From contig JAHDVF020000126.1 of NCBI GenBank assembly GCA_022606425.2, forward strand, positions 543,501-607,500: DNA of 64,000 nucleotides, given 5' to 3'. Shown in pieces: positions 51,711 through 63,589 of the stretch (position 1 is the stretch's first letter; each line of letters starts with the position of its first letter). Source of the DNA: Lepidostoma basale. Its lineage: Eukaryota > Arthropoda > Insecta > Trichoptera > Lepidostomatidae. A program made the translations under genes and the position numbers. The notes under the pieces were generated by a model. That model made no database searches, was not told the origin of the DNA, and was given only the letters and a program-made list of their open reading frames with translations.

Positions 51711-52474
51711 TAATAAAATAAAATAATGTTTTATTTTTTGCTAACTACTTTCAATCTTTCGTCTTTATTTCGACAGCTCATAAGTATGAAAACACAAGAG
51801 CACAAAAGTGAGTAAACAGTGATTTGATTAATATAAATTTTCGGTTCGGAATAACTTCGTTTTATTTTTGCTTTATTTTGCTTTATTTATTAAGGGTAAC
51901 ATACAGCGATATCAATAACATATATATAATAAAACATTCAGAAAAATTAAAATAAGGCCAATTACATGTCAATAAAATAAAATAAAATTCGCAAGTGAAA
52001 AAAAAAACCTTTCGGAACACCGTGTATCAGTAATTACTATAAATAATGATACCGAACATGTAATCGCTATGGGATTCAACGGTTAAACTGATAGATGTAT
52101 CATGGCGCCATCGCGCCAGCGAGAGCCACAAATGCATCATGTCATTTAGCAATAAGCCCGCAACCGGTACAAGAATTTAACGCACGTATAAACCCGCCAC
52201 GACGCGAATTGTAAATCGTCATTACGTCCGAGGAAAGGCCGCGAGTTGGGCGCCAAAACGGTTACAGTTAAAACGAAAAAACGGCCGAATACTGTCTTAA
52301 AACGGTTACAGCGAAACAATGAAAAACCGTTTTTTTTAAACCAAGTATGTATTTCAACATAGTATGAAATTTTACACACAAACAGGATACAGGCAAGTAA
52401 CAAGCATCGGAATACTGATTTTCCATAATGATCACAAGCAAACAAGAATGAGTTAACTAATAGAATAACATAAT

Positions 52475-53215
52475 ACTAACTAACTAACCATCACGCCGAG
52501 AAACTACGAGTGACCGAAAGAGACACGGAAAGAGCCATGTTAGGAATAAGCCTAAGAGACAGAGTCAAAAACGATACGACGAGAGAAAAAACAAATGTCA
52601 CTGACATCATCCACCGGGTGGCGACTCTAAAATGGCAATGGGCAGGTCACGTAGCCAGAACCTCAGACTATGATGAAGACTGCTGACTTGGAGACCGTGG
52701 AAGGCAAAGAGAAGAACAGGGCGACCGCAACAACGGTGGAAGGATGATCTGAACAGACACGTCGGAATAACCTGGATGCAGTCTGCACAAGACAGAGTGA
52801 CATGGAAGCGAATGGAGGAGGCCTTTGTCCAGGAGTGGACGTGAATAGGCTGAGGAAGAATAAGAACCATCACGCCGTCTCTCCAAAGGGGTAGACAGAA
52901 ATAATGGACCACCACACTGTTATTTCCTGACATACTTCTCTCACTTCCTCTACATTCATACATCGTGCCATGCACACGCATCGATTTCTCCGACTCCTCG
53001 AGTGGTCGACAATAAATATTTGATTTATTTGATCATGCCACGTTTTCCTCGGTCTTCCTTTATTTTTAAATCCGTTTACATCGTTAACATATACTTTTCT
53101 TAACCATTATGTGTCCAAACCATCATCATAATCCTATCATTATTTTGTTCATAATATTTTCATTCCCACCGAATTCACTTCTCATATTTTCATTCGACAC
53201 TCTATCATAATAATA
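52475..53215 (-). mobile_element. LINE-A relic interrupted by LINE-D
   Basis: The tail and first bases (CTAACTAACTAACCATCACGCCG, 52475-52498) and the body (52865-53215) are one LINE-A copy. LINE-D sits between them. The body shows the usual ladder, GACCACCACACTG, CCTCTACATTCATACATCG, TTCCTCGGTCTTCC and GTGTCCAAACCATC. Confidence 0.85.
52499..52864 (+). mobile_element. LINE-D insertion with 13-bp target duplication
   Basis: 366 bp flanked by AACCATCACGCCG on both sides (52486-52498, 52865-52877). It encodes, with shifts, RDTERAMLGISLRDRVKNDT, TDIIHRVATLKWQWAGHVA, WRPWKAKRRTGRPQQRWKDD and WKRMEEAFVQEWT, ending AGGAAGAATAAG. This is the 3' end of a LINE. Confidence 0.9.
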
Positions 53216-53550
53216 CTGTCAAGGGAAAAAAACAATAAGTGAGAGCGAATATAACTAATTGTAAGGATTATATTTTCATAGAAAAAATAACTATCAAATA
53301 CAATTGGCCAAAACGGTTACGGGAAAACGATAATTATCGGAGTAGTCAAAACGTACCATATACCGGAAAACGAATCGGACAAAAAAATTGTACTGCTAAA
53401 ACTTTTGAATGTAAAAAGGGTGACTGAATACTAACAGGTGAAAACGGTTACAGTGAAACAAAAATGATTGAACTGACAAAAGTGGTTACAGGAAAAAAAT
53501 AGCCAATCGAATAGAATACAAAATGGTTATTATAAAACGGTGTTCGTTAA

Positions 53551-53703
53551 GGGTACGGCCACACCGGAGTGCCAGAGTAGGAGTCAAGATGAACACCAAC
53601 GTATGGCGTACTATGGGATCGGCCACACTATACTCTAAGCACCACAGGGCGAGATCACAAGCGAACTGTGTCTTGACTCCTACCCAGGCACTCCGGCGTA
53701 CCC
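53551..53703. mobile_element. Harbinger-type MITE, 153 bp
   Basis: Ends GGGTACGGCCACACCGGAGT and, inward from the right, GGGTACGCCGGAGTGCCTGG, with a shared GTAGGAGTCAAGA deeper in. TAA at both borders (53548-53550, 53704-53706). Confidence 0.85.
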
Positions 53704-53706
53704 TAA

Positions 53707-54274
53707 GAGTTCTTGTATTCGGTAAGAATCATCTGCAAATTCTTATTAACATTGCATATTTCGAAAATAAAAGATTGATCACACACTCGCAACGCAAAAA
53801 AAATGGAATAAATTACATAAAGAGTCATGTACTTGTCTTAATTAAAATGATATGTTATCAAGCTAAATGTTAGACAAAAGATAAACAGCAAATATATGGT
53901 TGGTAATGCTTGTACGCATGATGTTCTGCTGCATCAAAACAGGAGTCGATCGGCTGATAATAGGCGTACACTACATGCGGGAACGATACATGTCATTTTG
54001 TACAAAAATACAACCAAATCGGGTAGATATCTCATCGCGATAGGTGATGTCACTAGATAGATGTCACGTAATTGCCATCAAATTAATTTGATGGCAATTA
54101 CGAATGACAAATTATGCGACAAAAGCGTCATATGGCAAGTGATAGGAAAAAATCGTAGTTAATCCTGGAAATATATCGAATGGCGTTATGTAGGAATAAT
54201 AAAATAAATTTATTTATTTCTATTTTTCTTTTTAATACACTTTTATTAAAAAAATTAAATTATATAGACATGTT
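53707..54274 (-). other. Src42A intron, nothing firmly recognised
   Basis: Contains a 17-bp perfect palindrome-like pair ATTGCCATCAAATTAATTTGATGGCAAT near 54072-54099. No coding content. Confidence 0.4.
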
Positions 54275-54380
54275 TCGGACACTTGGAAGACCGCCTAAGA
54301 GATAGGGGGACAGCTGGATCTCATCATCCGACGAGATATGATTTCTGTGTCACAGATCGTCAGATCTATTAAATGAAGAA
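54275..54380 (+). mobile_element. LINE-B 3' end
   Basis: ACTTGGAAGACCGCCTAAGAG, GACAGCTGGATCTCATCATCC, then CGTCAGATCTATTAAATGAAG and the GAA tail. Same 3' end as 38.4-38.5 kb. Its last 20 bases open the tandem array. Confidence 0.82.
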
Positions 54381-54861
54381 GAAGAAGAAGAAGTTTCGGA
54401 AAAACAGTCCTTCTTCAGGAAAGATGCATATTTATAAAAATATTATAAAATTGTTGTTGTTTACATGATCTGACAGATGTTGAAAAGATTTATTTTGGAA
54501 CGTTTATGCTTTTGTTATAACAAATATCGTCAGATCTATTAAATGAAGAAGAAGAAGTTTCGGAAAAACAGTCCTTCTTCAGGAAAGATGCATATTTATA
54601 AAAATATTATAAAATTGTTGTTGTTTACATGATCTGACAGATGTTGAAAAGATTTATTTTGGAACGTTTATGCTTTTGTTATAACAAATATCGTCAGATC
54701 TATTAAATGAAGAAGAAGAAGAAGAAGTTTCGGAAAAACAGTCCTTCTTCAGGAAAGATGCATATTTATAAAAATATTATAAAATTGTTGTTGTTTACAT
54801 GATCTGACAGATGTTGAAAAGATTTATTTTGGAACGTTTATGCTTTTGTTATAACAAATAT
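54358..54861. repeat. Tandem triplication, units of 170, 164 and 170 bp
   Basis: Units start CGTCAGATCTATTAAATG at 54358, 54528 and 54692. Each contains a GAA run of differing length, then GTTTCGGAAAAACAGTCC, AGGAAAGATGCATATT, ACATGATCTGACAGATG and ATGCTTTTGTTATAAC. Apart from GAA number the units look identical, so the duplication is recent. Confidence 0.93.
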
Positions 54862-55064
54862 TATGATTCAATTAAAAATAATAATTTTAAGTTCTTATTG
54901 GGGTTCAGTTAATTACTTACAACAAAGGAAATAAATCAAAGATTTGACTTGACGTTAAATTTATTTGATTACTTATAATAGTATCTTTATTTTTTATATC
55001 TAAAGTTTCGAGATTGCTCAAAGTTATATTTCTATTATTAACAATTAATTTAGTTCACAATGGA

Positions 55065-55535
55065 GTTCTGATCCCAACCCTAATGTATGGAAGCGAAGCA
55101 TGGAACTGGCAGAATAAGGATGAGAGCAGAAAATGCAGAAGAGATGAGGTCCCTAAAACGTATGTGTGGTAGAACGAGATACGACATAACCTCAAATGCT
55201 GATATAAGAAAGTAATGTAGAGCGGAAGAAGGTATTATGAACAAAATTATGAAAGGATCGCTGCGTTGGTTCGGACATATGGAACGCATGGATGGAGAAA
55301 GAATGGTTAAGAAAGTATACGTTAATGATGTAAATGGAGTACCGAGTCGAGGCAGACCGAGGAAAACATGGCATTACCAAATTAATCCAATTTTAAAGGT
55401 TGGTTATGTAAGAAGTCGGAAGAATCGACGTGCATGTATGAATGTGAAGGAATCTAGAGAGAGATTTGTCAGGATAGAGTGATTAGTGTGACGGTGCAAT
55501 CTCTTTGCCTACCGTTCCGTGAAAACGGCGTGATG
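55065..55535 (+). mobile_element. LINE-A relic
   Basis: PTLMYGSEAWNWQNKDES, RSLKRMCGRTRYDIT, then 81 open codons with MKGSLRWFGHMERMDGERM, SRGRPRKTWHYQI and RKNRRACM. Ends CGTGATGGTTTGTTGTTGTTGTTG. Sister of the copy at 20.9 kb. Confidence 0.9.
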
Positions 55536-55674
55536 GTTTGTTGTTGTTGTTGTATAAAGTCCGTTAATTTATTGTGAAATTAAAAGTACATGTAAGAATG
55601 TACAATCGATATTTCAAGTATGCAATAAAAATCAAAAGTAGCTATCTAATATTTGTGAAATGTATACTTACATC

Positions 55675-56135
55675 TGTATACGAATCCTGGATTTTCACCT
55701 GTGGGTGGTTAATTTGTATAAAATAGGAGTGGATACTCCAGGCGACTTCTAACAGAGCGATAGGAGGCGGTAGCCTCTTCGCATTGTGTTAATAAAGTAG
55801 TTTGCTAAATGCTAAAACAATCATTCTTCATAGATGGCGTTAGTGGATGGATTGTATAGATTAATCTTAAAAAATTAATTAGTTCAATCAAATCTACATA
55901 GATGGCTAACTGGAACTGCCACGTGAAGATAAGTATGAATTTGGAGTATATATACAACTTCCAAAAAATGTATCATACATGATCATAATAACAATGGTGG
56001 AATGGGGAATGTTGTAATTACATAAAGCGTGCGCTTAACCCAACCAATGACAGGTCATAAGTCCTGTAAACACCTTGATCATCCATATTCAGTTTCCAGT
56101 TTGTTTCTTCGTCTCTATGTAGCTATCTAAGTTTG
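55675..56135 (+). repeat. R450 repeat, copy 2
   Basis: CGAATCCTGGATTTT, CTCCAGGCGACTTCTAAC, GCATTGTGTTAATAAAG, TTCATAGATGGCGTTAGTGG, GGAATGGGGAATGTTGTAAT, CAACCAATGACAGGTCATAAG, CTTCGTCTCTATG. Confidence 0.8.
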
Positions 56136-56559
56136 ATAATTTTCTAAAAAAAAAACATCCACTCGAAGAGATATTTGCTGAACAAAGATAAGTTCGTCGA
56201 GTGCCTGCGCACCACCTCGCTATATCTGCCCCGATTGTACGATCGCACGGTGCCTCACAATACACAGAACAACGCCAATCAAAACAGGAAATGATATATG
56301 AAATATAATGTATACAACTAATTCTTAAAAACTTTATCGGAGTTGCCCGAAAATAATTAATAAATTAAAAATACTCATACACATGTATTCAATATTTACG
56401 ATTAACATAAAAACTGATAATGAACAATCTACATGATTATAATATGTTTTAAAAAAAGATATTCTGTAGCTTAATCTGCGAGGTAAAAAAACTACATTTA
56501 ATACATACGTCAACGTAAAATATAATCTAAGATAGTTTACTGGATTTATAATCTCTGGT

Positions 56560-57060
56560 ATTATTGAAAGTCACGTATCACATTGGATAATGTAATATAT
56601 CAGGTCCAAGTTTGGCATATACGAGTAGATAGGAGTGACATCTCCAGGCGGCTTCTAACAATGCGCTAATGGCGGAAGCCTTTCACATTGTGTTAAAAAG
56701 ATGTTCTGCTTAATGCTTAATAAACACAAAAATCTTCATAGATGGCGTTAGTATGTAGATTGTATAGACTTCCACGTAAAAAAAATAGTCTTAGAGATTA
56801 ACATATATAATTAAATCTTCATAGATGGCGCATTGAAACTGACGTATGAATTGTGGTGTTGGATATTAACATATATACAACTTTCAAAATTTGTCAACAT
56901 GGTGGTCATAAGAAGGGTGGAATGGGGAACGTTGTAATTACATAAAGCGTGCGCTCAACCCAACCATGACAGGTCATAAGTCCTGTAAACACCTTGATCA
57001 ACCATATTCTGTTTCCAATTTGCATCTTCGTCTCTATTGAGATACAATTAATTCTTTAAT
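56560..57060 (+). repeat. R450 repeat, copy 3
   Basis: CATCTCCAGGCGGCTTCTAAC, CACATTGTGTTAAAAAG, TTCATAGATGGCGTTAGT, a second TTCATAGATGGCGCATTG, GGAATGGGGAACGTTGTAAT, AGGTCATAAGTCCTGTAAAC and TCGTCTCTATTGAGATACAA. Confidence 0.82.
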
Positions 57061-57109
57061 ATGTAATAAGTTTATATAATTTACAATGAACTTCTACTAA
57101 GAAATTTCA

Positions 57110-57550
57110 ATTAGGTATGTGTAAGGAAGTGAAGCTTGGAGCTGAAAATGAGACCAGTGAGAATAATGTGCGGGAAAACGATATATGATAGAATAACGAA
57201 CGACGAAATAAGAAAGAAATGTAAGCAGATGATTGCAAAATAAAAAAAGGATCCCTCAGATGGTTTGGACATATGGAACGAATGGACGAGAAAAGAATGG
57301 TTAAAATGTTGTATACAAGCAATGTAAGTGGAAAGAGAAGTCGTGGAAGACCAAGTAAAGCATGGCATGATCAACTGAATCAAATACTGAAAAGCGGCCA
57401 CATTCGAAGTCTGAAAAATTGACGAACGTGCATGTTACGATGTATAAATGTGGAGGAAGCTCGAGAGGTATATCAGGACAGAACGGTATGGCGGTCCATC
57501 CTCTCTGACAACCCTCCGGGGAAATGGCATGATGATTAGTTAGTTAGTTT
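57110..57550 (+). mobile_element. LINE-A relic between inverted R450 copies
   Basis: GSEAWS remnants, MRPVRIMCGKTIYDRITN, RWFGHMERMDEKRMVKM, GKRSRGRPSKAWHDQLN, and a tail GGCATGATGATTAGTTAGTTAG. Frames broken. Confidence 0.88.
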
Positions 57551-57594
57551 TATTTATTTATTTTAATAATCATGAAATGATGAGTTCATTCAAG

Positions 57595-58035
57595 GATTAA
57601 TTGTATCTCAATAGAGACGAAGATGCAAATTGGAAACAGAATATGGTGATCGAGGTGTTTACAGGACTTATGACCTGTCATTGATTGGGTTAAGCGCAAG
57701 CTTTATGTAATACAGCATTCCCCATTCCACCTTTTCTTATGACCATCATGTCTGACGAATTTTCGGAAGTTGTATATATATGTTAATCTGTAACACCACC
57801 CTTTACATGGTAGTTTCAATCTACACACTAGCGCCATCTATGAAGATTGGATTTTAAGCATTAAGCAGAATATCTTTTTGACGCAATATGAAAGGCTACC
57901 GCCATTATCGTATTGCTAGATAACGCCTGGAGATGTCACTCCAATTTATCTGCTATAATTTGGACCAGTTTTTGATTTTACAACATTTTGAATGTATACA
58001 AATACTTGTAGACGAATACTGGATTTTAATATTTT
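57595..58035 (-). repeat. R450 repeat, copy 4 (inverted)
   Basis: Reverse complement of copy 3: TTGTATCTCAATAGAGACGA, TTACAGGACTTATGACCTG, CATTCCCCATTCCACC, CTAGCGCCATCTATGAAG, CGCCTGGAGATGTCACTCC. It ends in TATACAAATACTTGTAGA, the same terminus as copy 1. Confidence 0.83.
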
Positions 58036-58504
58036 GATGAGTTCATATTACAATATATTATAAAATGGATAAACAATGACAGTTCAAAAGCTGTCGGTAA
58101 TTACGCGAAATACCGCAAGTGTGTGCACGGGTAGACCGTATAACGGAGAGTGAATAAGACACCGGGGGTGAGTGTGCCGACTGGCAGTGACCAAGGATGA
58201 GACGGGCGTGCCGCCGGAAGGTGCGTCGACCCTTCAAACGGAACAATAGCAGATCATGGACGGACGTTTGCGCAACAAAACAAAAACATTTTGTACATAA
58301 CGACATGATTTTATCCATTCAAAATTTAGTTAACCACATAGTTCGTTAACACTTGCACCACGAGGAGTAAGTTATATTATGTCGTGGACCTCCTCGTTTG
58401 GATAATGTCTGAGTCGATGACGGTTGTGCTTCTCTCATGATGATTAGAGGAAGAATCATGTTGTTACTGTTTCTAATCTCATGCATCTAATAAGTTATCT
58501 GTTA

Positions 58505-58655
58505 GACTTAAAGGGTGGGTGCAGCCCTCATACTAAATATGTTTATTTTTTAACTAGTTCATAAAACGTTTCATTTTATACAGCGCCCTTGAGATGAATG
58601 ATTCATAAAAATGGCGCTCTATAAATTATTCAATTTATTATTATTATTATTATAA
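58505..58655 (+). repeat. TTA-tailed SINE-like repeat, copy 3
   Basis: GGGTGCAGCCCTCATACTAAA, TTTTTTAACTAGTTCATAAAACG, AGCGCCCTTGAG, TTCATAAAAATGGCGCTC, then TTATTATTATTATTA. Confidence 0.78.
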
Positions 58656-58832
58656 TATTAAAGACGTAAAAAATGGTTTTCACTAGTTTATTTAATATTC
58701 GTAAAATAATGCTTAGAGAGATATTTGCTTGCTTATTTAATTAAATTTAAACAACCAAAAAGATTCAAGTTAATAATCTTATTTACTTTGTTGCTTTTAT
58801 CAGTTTTAATTTTGTAGTCTTCCATTTTATGT

Positions 58833-58900
58833 GGCAGTCCATTCTTTCTGCCTACCCCTTCGGTGAGACGGTGTGATGGTTAGTTAGTTAGTTAGTTTAG
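58833..58900 (+). mobile_element. LINE-A terminal 65 bp only
   Basis: GTGGCAGTCCATTCTTTCTG, CTACCCCTTCGG, GACGGTGTGATGGTTAGTTAGTTAG. An extreme 5' truncation at the same point where the sense arms of the composite foldbacks begin. Confidence 0.85.
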
Positions 58901-59339
58901 TTTATTCTTCCATTTTACTTGTAAACACATTTTTATATTTCTAGAATAATGTGGAAGTATTAAAACGTGATTTTTTCAATAGTTCATAAGTAAATCGTAA
59001 ACTTCTAAATGATGCTCACATATTTTTTTCTTGCGGTGAAAAGGGTATTCTTTGTTTACAATATTGTTTCTTGAACAATGATGTAAAACTCCGTATTAAT
59101 TATTAATATAAATTAAAACGTCTACATCCTAACCCTACAATAAAAGACCTCTCAAATTACGACCCAAACACCCCCAGCCGTCACAAAATCGATCCTCCTT
59201 CAGAAGAACACTCCGGGCCACACAAATCATGCACCCGCATAAACCAACAACCCACCAAATCACCTTCCAACAATGTTTCCATCAGACTTAAGAGGAATAG
59301 CCACATGAGCTGAACCTCTGTAAGCCAGAAGATCCCAAG

Positions 59340-59475
59340 TCCAAGTCTTCCAAGAGTTTTATTATATTTATGATGGAATGACATGTTTCGCCTTTCAAAA
59401 TGTAACATTTGATAATGCCTTAGAAGGGTGAAACATGTCATTCCATCTAAAATATAATAAAGCTCATAGAAGACA
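59340..59475. repeat. GAAAC foldback
   Basis: Arms GTTTTATTATATTTATGATGG, AATGACATGTTTCGCC against GGGTGAAACATGTCATT, CCATCTAAAATATAATAAAGC. The centre reads TTTGATAATGCC, TTAGAAGGG. The whole can fold as one hairpin. Confidence 0.82.
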
Positions 59476-60296
59476 GACCTTTTCATTCATATTAATTTGG
59501 GTATTTTTTACTCGTAAAGAAAATAAAAATAATAATAATCAATTGAATAAAGGTCCGTCTACGGGTCCGCTAACTTCCGAATCGATCTGTCGCAATACTC
59601 GCAACGGAGGCGAACGCCTGGAATACCAATGTCGATCAAAACTAACCTCGGGAATATTATATTTTACAGCGAAGTACCGCTAGCAAAACCGAAGGGGGGG
59701 GGGGAGGCTACAAGGGAGCAACTGAGGACGTCAGAACCGAACAGGTCAACGCATGATTGATGCGCCATGAAAGTCATTCGAATCGGAAAACAAGTCAACG
59801 TGTTCACTGAGAGTTGATTTGCTCGAATAATAAACATTTATGATATTTCAACGAACATAACCTATAATTAAATAATCTTGAAAAGCGACTTTTCACTTAA
59901 CGGGCGATTGCATGATTTGTGACCGTTCACGTTAAAATTCCGATACATTTGTGCTAATATCAATTGATATAATTTGATAAAAACAATCCCATTCAATAAA
60001 ATTAAATTTCTATATAACTGACGTTTTCATTCGCATTACTTATTTAATATGGAATTTAATACCACTGTAAAAAAACAATAAATACAGTAATAATATTTTT
60101 CTTTCCTGTACGAATTTGTGTATTCTAAATACTTTGTTGTTTCTTTATATTTATTGCTTCTTGAACAATACTGTAAAACTCCATATTAAATAATTAATAC
60201 AAGTGAAAAGTCTGTTTTCTAAAGGTTTTATTATAGATTTGGTAAAATTCCACTGTATATGTATAATTAATGTACAATGAAAGCGCGAATGATTTT

Positions 60297-60422
60297 TGTC
60301 TTATTATATTTTACGGGAATGACGTATTTCACCTTGCTAAGCCATATTCAACATTTAATAATGCTTTAGTAAGGCGAAATATGTCTTTACAATTAAATAT
60401 AATAAAGCTTCTAGAAAACTGT
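60297..60422. repeat. GAAAC foldback, relative of 59340
   Basis: GTCTTATTATATTTTACGGG, AATGACGTATTTCACCTTGC against GTAAGGCGAAATATGTC, AATATAATAAAGCTTC. Preceded at 60150-60240 by the family's left flank (TTCTTGAACAATACTGTAAAAC). Confidence 0.8.
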
Positions 60423-60466
60423 CATTTTCATTGGTATTAAGTATTAACGATTCAAGCAGTACATCA

Positions 60467-60560
60467 GGAGTGTCAAAATCGCGGCCCACGGGCCGCAATG
60501 CGACCCGCAAGAATATTTTTGCAGCCCGGACAATATATCGGCACACAATAATATAAAATA
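60467..60560 (+). mobile_element. hAT-like end fragment
   Basis: CAGGAGTGTCAAAATCGCGG, CCCACGGGCCGCAATGCG, ACCCGCAAGAATATT is typical of hAT (Charlie-like) termini with CGGCCC palindromes. The partner end was not found. Confidence 0.5.
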
Positions 60561-61749
60561 AAATAACAAATCAAAAACATAATCGAATATAAAACAAAAT
60601 TCGTACATTTATTTGGAATATATCACAATTAGGCCAATACGGTAATCAAGCATGAATAATATCTAAAATATGTCAATAGTTAGGTAACTGACTTTTTGAC
60701 TGAATTTAAAAAAATATATTATTATTAAATTGCTAAGAAAAGCTGATAAAATATTCAACTGTTAAATAATTAACAGTATTTAAGCCAGGACGTAAATATT
60801 AAATTTTTCTTATTCTTCTATATATGGTTATAATGTGTTATTCGATATAAACTTGTTTTTTGTTTCTATGATTTTTTTTTTTGCGGGTTACCTAAAGCTA
60901 AACCTTGTTTGTTTGGCCCAAGTTTGCCTTTCAGTACATATCATGCCATATTTATTCCTTGTGTGCATTTTGTGTACATTAAATAATGATATCGGCATTG
61001 TTATCTCACGTGTCACATGAGCGTTGTCGGATGCACAATTATATTTCCAAGTGCCGACAACGTTTCCAGAAATGATCCAACGGCGAGCCGTCACGACCTC
61101 AAGTTGGCCCGCGAAGACAATCGTCCGCCGTCCTCGCGCGTGCGCCGCCGCCACTAACGGCGATCATGACCAACCTCGCCCATCCTATAAGCGGAGGCGC
61201 TGATTGAACATTTTATAATTACTGCATACAAATTGTCTACCGCCGCCGCCGTACTTGTCACGAAACGAATATCTCTGCGGTCCTAGTATTTGCACAACAA
61301 ATTTAATAAGTGACTTTATATATAACCTCACTTTTGTTAAAAAGGTACCGACCGGTTTCGTTATATTTATAAATTAAAGCGAAAAACTACAATTTAGAAT
61401 TAAATTTTTTTTAATGTTTCATTTTTTTATACTTTGTACACAACAACCTTATTACAAAAATAAAAATTAAAAAACGAACATGTTTCTTACACAGAAGCCC
61501 TTCATCAGTGATATATGATAAATATTATATAAATATTACAAATATTTCTTTTTTTTTATGAATGTTGTCAGTTTTGACAGATATTAAAATGATTTATAAA
61601 ATACTACTGCTTCCGCTTTTTTAACAGACTTGGTATTCTAACATATTTAGAATGAAAGAAACAAAAACAAAAATAGGTCAAGTCTTTGAAATATAAATTA
61701 AATAAATAAAAAGATTTTTTAAAATTCAAATCAGAAAATAAAATTTTAT
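60561..61749 (-). other. Src42A upstream region with a GC-rich island
   Basis: 61020-61200 is strikingly GC- and CpG-rich (GTCCTCGCGCGTGCGCC, CCGCCACTAACGGCG) within AT-rich sequence. It could be a promoter or enhancer of Src42A, or an old element. Around 61470-61510 is a GAAAC hairpin variant (ACATGTTTCTTACACAG, CTTCATCAGTG). No coding exon recognised. Confidence 0.35.
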
Positions 61750-61910
61750 TTTATTCTACGTGAGCGGTCGGAGTAATCGACGTGCGTGTATGATTCGATG
61801 TATGAATGTTGTAGAAGCGAGAGAAGTATGTCAGAAAATAACAGCGTGGCGTTTTATTCTTCCTGCTTATCCCTTAGGGAGACGGTTTGATGGTTAATTA
61901 GTTAGTTTAT
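61750..61910 (+). mobile_element. LINE-A 3' end
   Basis: SGRSNRRACMIRCMNVVEARE, then the terminal region with GGTTTGATGGTTAATTAGTTAG. 5'-truncated. Confidence 0.82.
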
Positions 61911-62076
61911 TCTACTTATTTCTCTTTAAGTTAAATACCACTTATTTTCTAGTTTCGAATGGTTTCGACAATTCGCTACCATTCTGAACGCCAACGCCAT
62001 ATGCGCCAACGAACTGCAGAAACCGATCGAAATTATAAGAACAAGTCGAATAAAATAATATATAAATAATGAATAT

Positions 62077-62207
62077 ATATTAAATAGTCCATTGTTTTGG
62101 GCGACACAATGATACTTGAACATTTTTAACAGTTAAATTTACAACACTCGCACTAATAACGCCATTTTTATTATACACTTTTTGAGTATGTCGCGACAGC
62201 TATTTGC
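62077..62207. repeat. Left-arm relative of the 18-kb foldback
   Basis: AATAGTCCATTGTTTTGG, CACAATGATACTTGAACATT, TATGTCGCGACAGCTATTT match 18070-18200 in order. The second arm is absent. Confidence 0.7.
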
Positions 62208-62683
62208 AGACAACAAAATCAACATTGCAAAGATTTTATTCTTTTCATTATTAACTATGAACTTTTACAAAAAAATTTAATAACAACAATCTATATTTAA
62301 AAAAATGAATAATACATTTTCAAGATCTTCGATTAGATTTATTTACACACAGCGAAATAAATAATATCTTAGTAATCGCGAACCTTAACCTAATTATTGT
62401 GAAATGTCTAGATAAACTCGCAATCCCCGCTCGTGGAAAAGCAAAAAAAAAAAACTTTAAACAATAACCAGCTTGCACAATACCAACAGCGCTGAAAGAA
62501 GATGAAAGTAATTAAACAGCGATACAGGCGTGAATAAAATTACCAATTATACTTGGCAGGGTCCCCTCGCTAATTATGATTAATTAAATAATAATCTCGT
62601 GTAGGTAAACATAATATAATGCACGGCATATGCAGGCAGGTTGCTAGACGAAACACGGGTTATTTATTAGTTAGAATAGTTAG
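62208..62683 (-). other. Intronic or upstream sequence, nothing firm
   Basis: 62390-62600 has mixed composition and contains CTAATTATGATTAATTAAATAATAATC, a cluster of TAAT-core words of the kind bound by homeodomains; enhancer function is only a guess. Confidence 0.3.
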
Positions 62684-63418
62684 TCATGGGTCGGCAACCT
62701 TTTGTTGTGAAAGAACCAAATATTTGACTCGGGGGATTAGTGCGGGGCGCACTTGGGTCACAGATCATTACAGTATATCTACAATATTTGTGTACAAATA
62801 TTTTAGTTTTAAAACTTTTATCGTCCCCTGAGAGTAAGAAGGTTCCAACTGTCAAAAGTAAAAAGCTGAGAAAAATGAAGTCAAAGTTTTGTTGGTTTCG
62901 GGTGTGTATCTTGGCTTAAAAGGGTTCCATCTGAAGCAGATGAAACTCTTTTACCGAGAAACGTGTAAATTTTCTCTGGCGACAGTTAAGTGGAAATGAA
63001 TCCTTCTTCAGTGAATCGTGTGTTTTGAACGATCAGATGGAACTTGATTATTTTCGTAACATCAAAATGACGATATTATTACATGTTTTTTTTAATTGTA
63101 CGTATAGATAAGGTTAGTAAGAACCCTTTTCACGAAAAAAAGCCAAATGTGAAATTTTCTCAGTTGGAACCCCTCTTACTCTCAGGTGACGATTTATTGT
63201 AGTTAAAAAAATCTTAAGGTTGCATTTGACTTGAAAGATTTTTTTATATTAGTTATAATATTATATTATTACATAGTATTGCGTTTAAATGTGAATCTGA
63301 TAACCGAGAAAAAGTGTATGTTTTTTTCAATAATTCAGAATTTAAAAAGTTATCTTATGATATCGTCCATCACGTCAGTTGCGGTGAGAATCTTGCGGGC
63401 CGCTGGTTTCCGACCCAT
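62684..63418. mobile_element. Nested inverted repeats, hAT-like outer ends
   Basis: Outer pair: TCATGGGTCGGCAACC at 62684 against GGTTTCCGACCCATGA at 63418, with GCGGGCCGC inside the right end, in hAT style. Inner pair: ATCGTCCCCTGAGAGTAAG (about 62819) against CTTACTCTCAGGTGACGAT (about 63192), extended by GGTTCCAACTG. Probably one MITE inside another. Confidence 0.55.
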
Positions 63419-63589
63419 GAATTAGATTATACAATTAGTTAGAAAATATTGCAAAACGTGAATTTTCATCTGGATTATTTATGTTAATACTTGTAGAGTG
63501 CAATTAAATTGTAATTAATATAATTTCTTCTGTATTGACTAATGGTTCATGATGATTAATCGTTATTTGGAAAAATAAGTTAAAGGTAA

